This document shows, piece by piece, positions 62,636-64,000 of a DNA stretch of 64,000 bases (the first letter of the stretch is position 1; every line of letters begins with the position of its first letter). The stretch comes from Actimicrobium sp047621345. GTDB lineage: Bacteria; Pseudomonadota; Gammaproteobacteria; Burkholderiales; Burkholderiaceae_D. The stretch lies in assembly GCA_047621345.1 (NCBI GenBank), contig JBLHLW010000011.1, positions 15,546 through 79,545 on the forward strand, read 5' to 3'. Under the pieces are notes generated by a model that saw only the letters and a list, made by a program, of their open reading frames with translations, ran no database searches and had not been told where the DNA came from. The position numbers were made by a program, and so were the translations under genes.

Positions 62636-62956
62636 TTAGAGGTCGAAGCGGAGGGTGTTGTGCCGTGGTGGCGGTTTCGGGACCGGGATAAACAAATCGC
62701 GTGCGATGGTCGACACATAAGCCGGGGACGGCGTTACGGTCGAGGTGCTGCGCAGGCAGGAAGCGCTCGGGTTGGTGAGTGCGCTCAGGTCGGCGCTGGC
62801 GATAGGTAAGTTGGCATCGTCATCGGGGATGGATTGCGTGCAAGACAACACCTTCTCAACGGCAGGAGTCTGTGCAGGAGCGGGGAAATTGAATCCGTCA
62901 GCAAGCAGTTGCAACGGAAGCAGGCACATCAGACACAGGACGAATACTCGTCTCAT
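62636..62956 (-). CDS. Small exported protein of unknown function
   Basis: A 106-residue protein with a signal peptide (residues 1-19, ending LQLLA). The mature part has two cysteines, many Ser/Thr/Pro, and a C-terminal PPPRHNTLRFDL. The plan (leader, Pro-rich middle, NT..RF.L end) is like the small protein before cusC at 32586-32954, but no efflux genes are adjacent. I do not recognise a named family. It is upstream of the TerC gene on the same strand and may be co-transcribed. Confidence 0.6.
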   Translation of the reverse strand: MRRVFVLCLMCLLPLQLLADGFNFPAPAQTPAVEKVLSCTQSIPDDDANLPIASADLSALTNPSASCLRSTSTVTPSPAYVSTIARDLFIPVPKPPPRHNTLRFDL

Positions 62957-63312
62957 AAATTCCGGCAGCGTTTCGAAGGTTCCGAGTATAACCACAATCC
63001 TCGCCTGGGGGGGGGCGTTGAACTGCCGGACACACCGTACGGACAAGCTGCGAGTCCGGTTCGTCGCACATGGCTTGTGCGCAGACCGATCGCCTTGTCG
63101 TCGCATCGGCAGCAACGAGTCGGTACCCGTCCACCACGTTCGGCGCGTGTTGCGAAGCAGCCGTTGACCTGCGGTAGTGCGGTTGTCGCCATTTTCGCGC
63201 GTCTCGGTGCAAAGGCTTGCGCCTGGACGTGGCGCGCCAACGGGACCTGCTGCCGGAGGTGGACGAAAAAGGTGTCGAGTTCAAATAATCTGCAAAATCG
63301 TGTCAAAGGAGG
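62957..63312. other. Gap with possible gene debris
   Basis: About 356 bases without a supportable gene. It has a 9-G run (63007-63015) and a G+C-rich stretch (63020-63290). The end of one frame (63222-63288, ending DEKGVEFK and a stop) reads like a protein C-terminus but is interrupted by a stop upstream, so it could be a relic. The A+T-rich part begins at about 63290. Confidence 0.35.
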
Positions 63313-63401
63313 CGCTGATTTAATCAACTCAAAGAATTTCAGCCCTAATAAAATCAACGACTTAACTCATACTTTACGATCAAAAATCGATTAAATCAGC
63401 G
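63313..63401. mobile_element. MITE-like element with 13-bp terminal inverted repeats
   Basis: CGCTGATTTAATC (63313-63325) and GATTAAATCAGCG (63389-63401) are perfect inverted repeats bounding an 89-base A+T-rich segment with no ORF. A third copy (ATTAAATCAGCG, 63501-63512) lies 100 bases further on. This is the form of a miniature inverted-repeat transposable element or an IS end remnant. No target-site duplication was confirmed. Confidence 0.55.
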
Positions 63402-63690
63402 GTTCCCAAAAGGCATTATTAATATCGAGTAATAAAAATATACTGTCGGTCGATTTTTTTAATTCGATGCTAATAGGAAAGAAGTTGTAGTTTGTTATTA
63501 ATTAAATCAGCGTTTGAGTTGAATGCGTCAATCCTTGCCTTATCAGGCTCCCGCATGTTTCAGGTTCGGCGTGGTCTCTATGTGATGTGATGAGCGCGAA
63601 TAAAATTGAAAAATATGTGTGTTACCGAACTTACTTTTTTTAAAGTCCCTCTCAATATACGGTCTCCGATTCATTATTAAGGAGTTAAAA

Positions 63691-63891
63691 ATGAGTTATG
63701 AAGATCGCGACACTTACGGTATGTATAAAAATGAGATCGTAAACGATTTGGGCTCGACATTGATGGGTGCAGATACGCTTATTGGTACCGATGTCTATAA
63801 CCACCAAGAGGAGGATCTGGGGGACATCAAAGAAATCATGCTTGACATGCGCAGCGGCAGGGTAGGTTATGCCGCAATCCACCCAAGTTAA
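63691..63891 (+). CDS. Shortened PRC-barrel domain protein
   Basis: A 66-residue protein whose start (AAGGAG site, ATG) and first part match PRC-barrel stress-type proteins: LMGADTLIGTDVYNHQEEDLG and IKEIMLDMRSGRVGYA. Full family members continue with more strands; here a TAA ends it after AAIHPS, so about half of the barrel is missing. It could be a truncated gene or a true short form. The region upstream (63513-63690) is A+T-rich and holds its promoter. Confidence 0.7.
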   Translation: MSYEDRDTYGMYKNEIVNDLGSTLMGADTLIGTDVYNHQEEDLGDIKEIMLDMRSGRVGYAAIHPS

Positions 63892-64000
63892 GCGAGCTAC
63901 TAATAACTAACATTGCTTCTGAGTCATAAATTTGTGCGGTTTCGGTCGCGACTTGCGAGGCTTGGAGAGATTTTCTCGATGAAGCGAAACCTGTCTGGCG

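Noticed and set aside
62953..63357. 134-residue minus-strand ORF next to the MITE
   Set aside because: It crosses the 9-G run and the element end, overlaps the small exported gene's start and has no family features.

Overview
The window is G+C-rich and densely packed with genes whose families are typical of Betaproteobacteria, most likely Burkholderiales close to Oxalobacteraceae. This placement rests on gene content and overall protein style (ActP with its DUF485 partner, OpgGH, CYTH-CHAD, an AmiE/FmdA/Urt amide cluster, HiPIP). No rRNA, tRNA or CRISPR array was seen. The left edge cuts a GGDEF protein, and the right edge follows a shortened PRC-barrel gene.

Layout. (1) 1-13.5 kb is an amide and urea utilisation island. 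A hybrid histidine kinase fused to an NCS1 purine/cytosine-type permease, with its LuxR-type response regulator, is divergent from urtABCDE, amiE (aliphatic amidase), a small CxxC protein, fmdA (formamidase) and fmdB. (2) 13.8-18.3 kb is a minus-strand operon behind a good Fur box/promoter: di-haem cytochrome c peroxidase-like lipoprotein, porin, FMN-binding protein, ApbE flavin transferase and a small cytochrome b-like membrane protein. It looks like an iron-responsive extracytoplasmic electron-transfer system. (3) 18.3-22.8 kb holds transporters: MarC, a BCCT carrier, and ActP with its DUF485 partner. (4) 23.1-25.5 kb has an SDR, a badly decayed alcohol dehydrogenase pseudogene and a tandem universal stress protein. 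(5) 25.7-33 kb is a CusCBA-type copper/silver efflux operon followed by exported MsrB and MsrA. (6) 33-39.7 kb has a Tat-exported amidase, a TonB-dependent receptor and an S46 dipeptidyl-peptidase, which may form a peptide-scavenging set. (7) 39.9-44.1 kb holds a DJ-1/Hsp31-like protein, HiPIP, CYTH-CHAD triphosphatase, DUF2062 and an HPF-like gene flanked by tiny overlapping ORFs. (8) 44.3-48.3 kb is opgGH (osmoregulated periplasmic glucans). (9) 48.8-57.5 kb is mostly housekeeping: gabD, mpl, yqiA, ubiC, an RNase II-type enzyme, a TonB-like protein, aroE and mtgA. (10) 57.7-64 kb is a more A+T-rich, rearranged end: a membrane protein, an IS110 transposase relic, a HipBA toxin-antitoxin pair, a TerC-CBS-CorC protein, a MITE-like element and the PRC-barrel gene.

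Two dispersed intergenic repeat families recur. Family A has a 124-125 bp composite palindromic unit built on GTAGGGTGGGCAC/GTGCCCACCCTAC, found at five places, including tandem arrays at 6.4 and 48.4 kb. Family B is a short palindrome around GGTGCAATAACC, found at three places. Several copies sit between genes of the amide island, including between urtA and urtB, where they could set the ratio of binding protein to permease.

Many genes overlap by ATGA (urtC/urtD, cusC/cusB/cusA, msrB/msrA, porin/FMN-binding/apbE, mpl/yqiA, aroE/mtgA), indicating translationally coupled operons.
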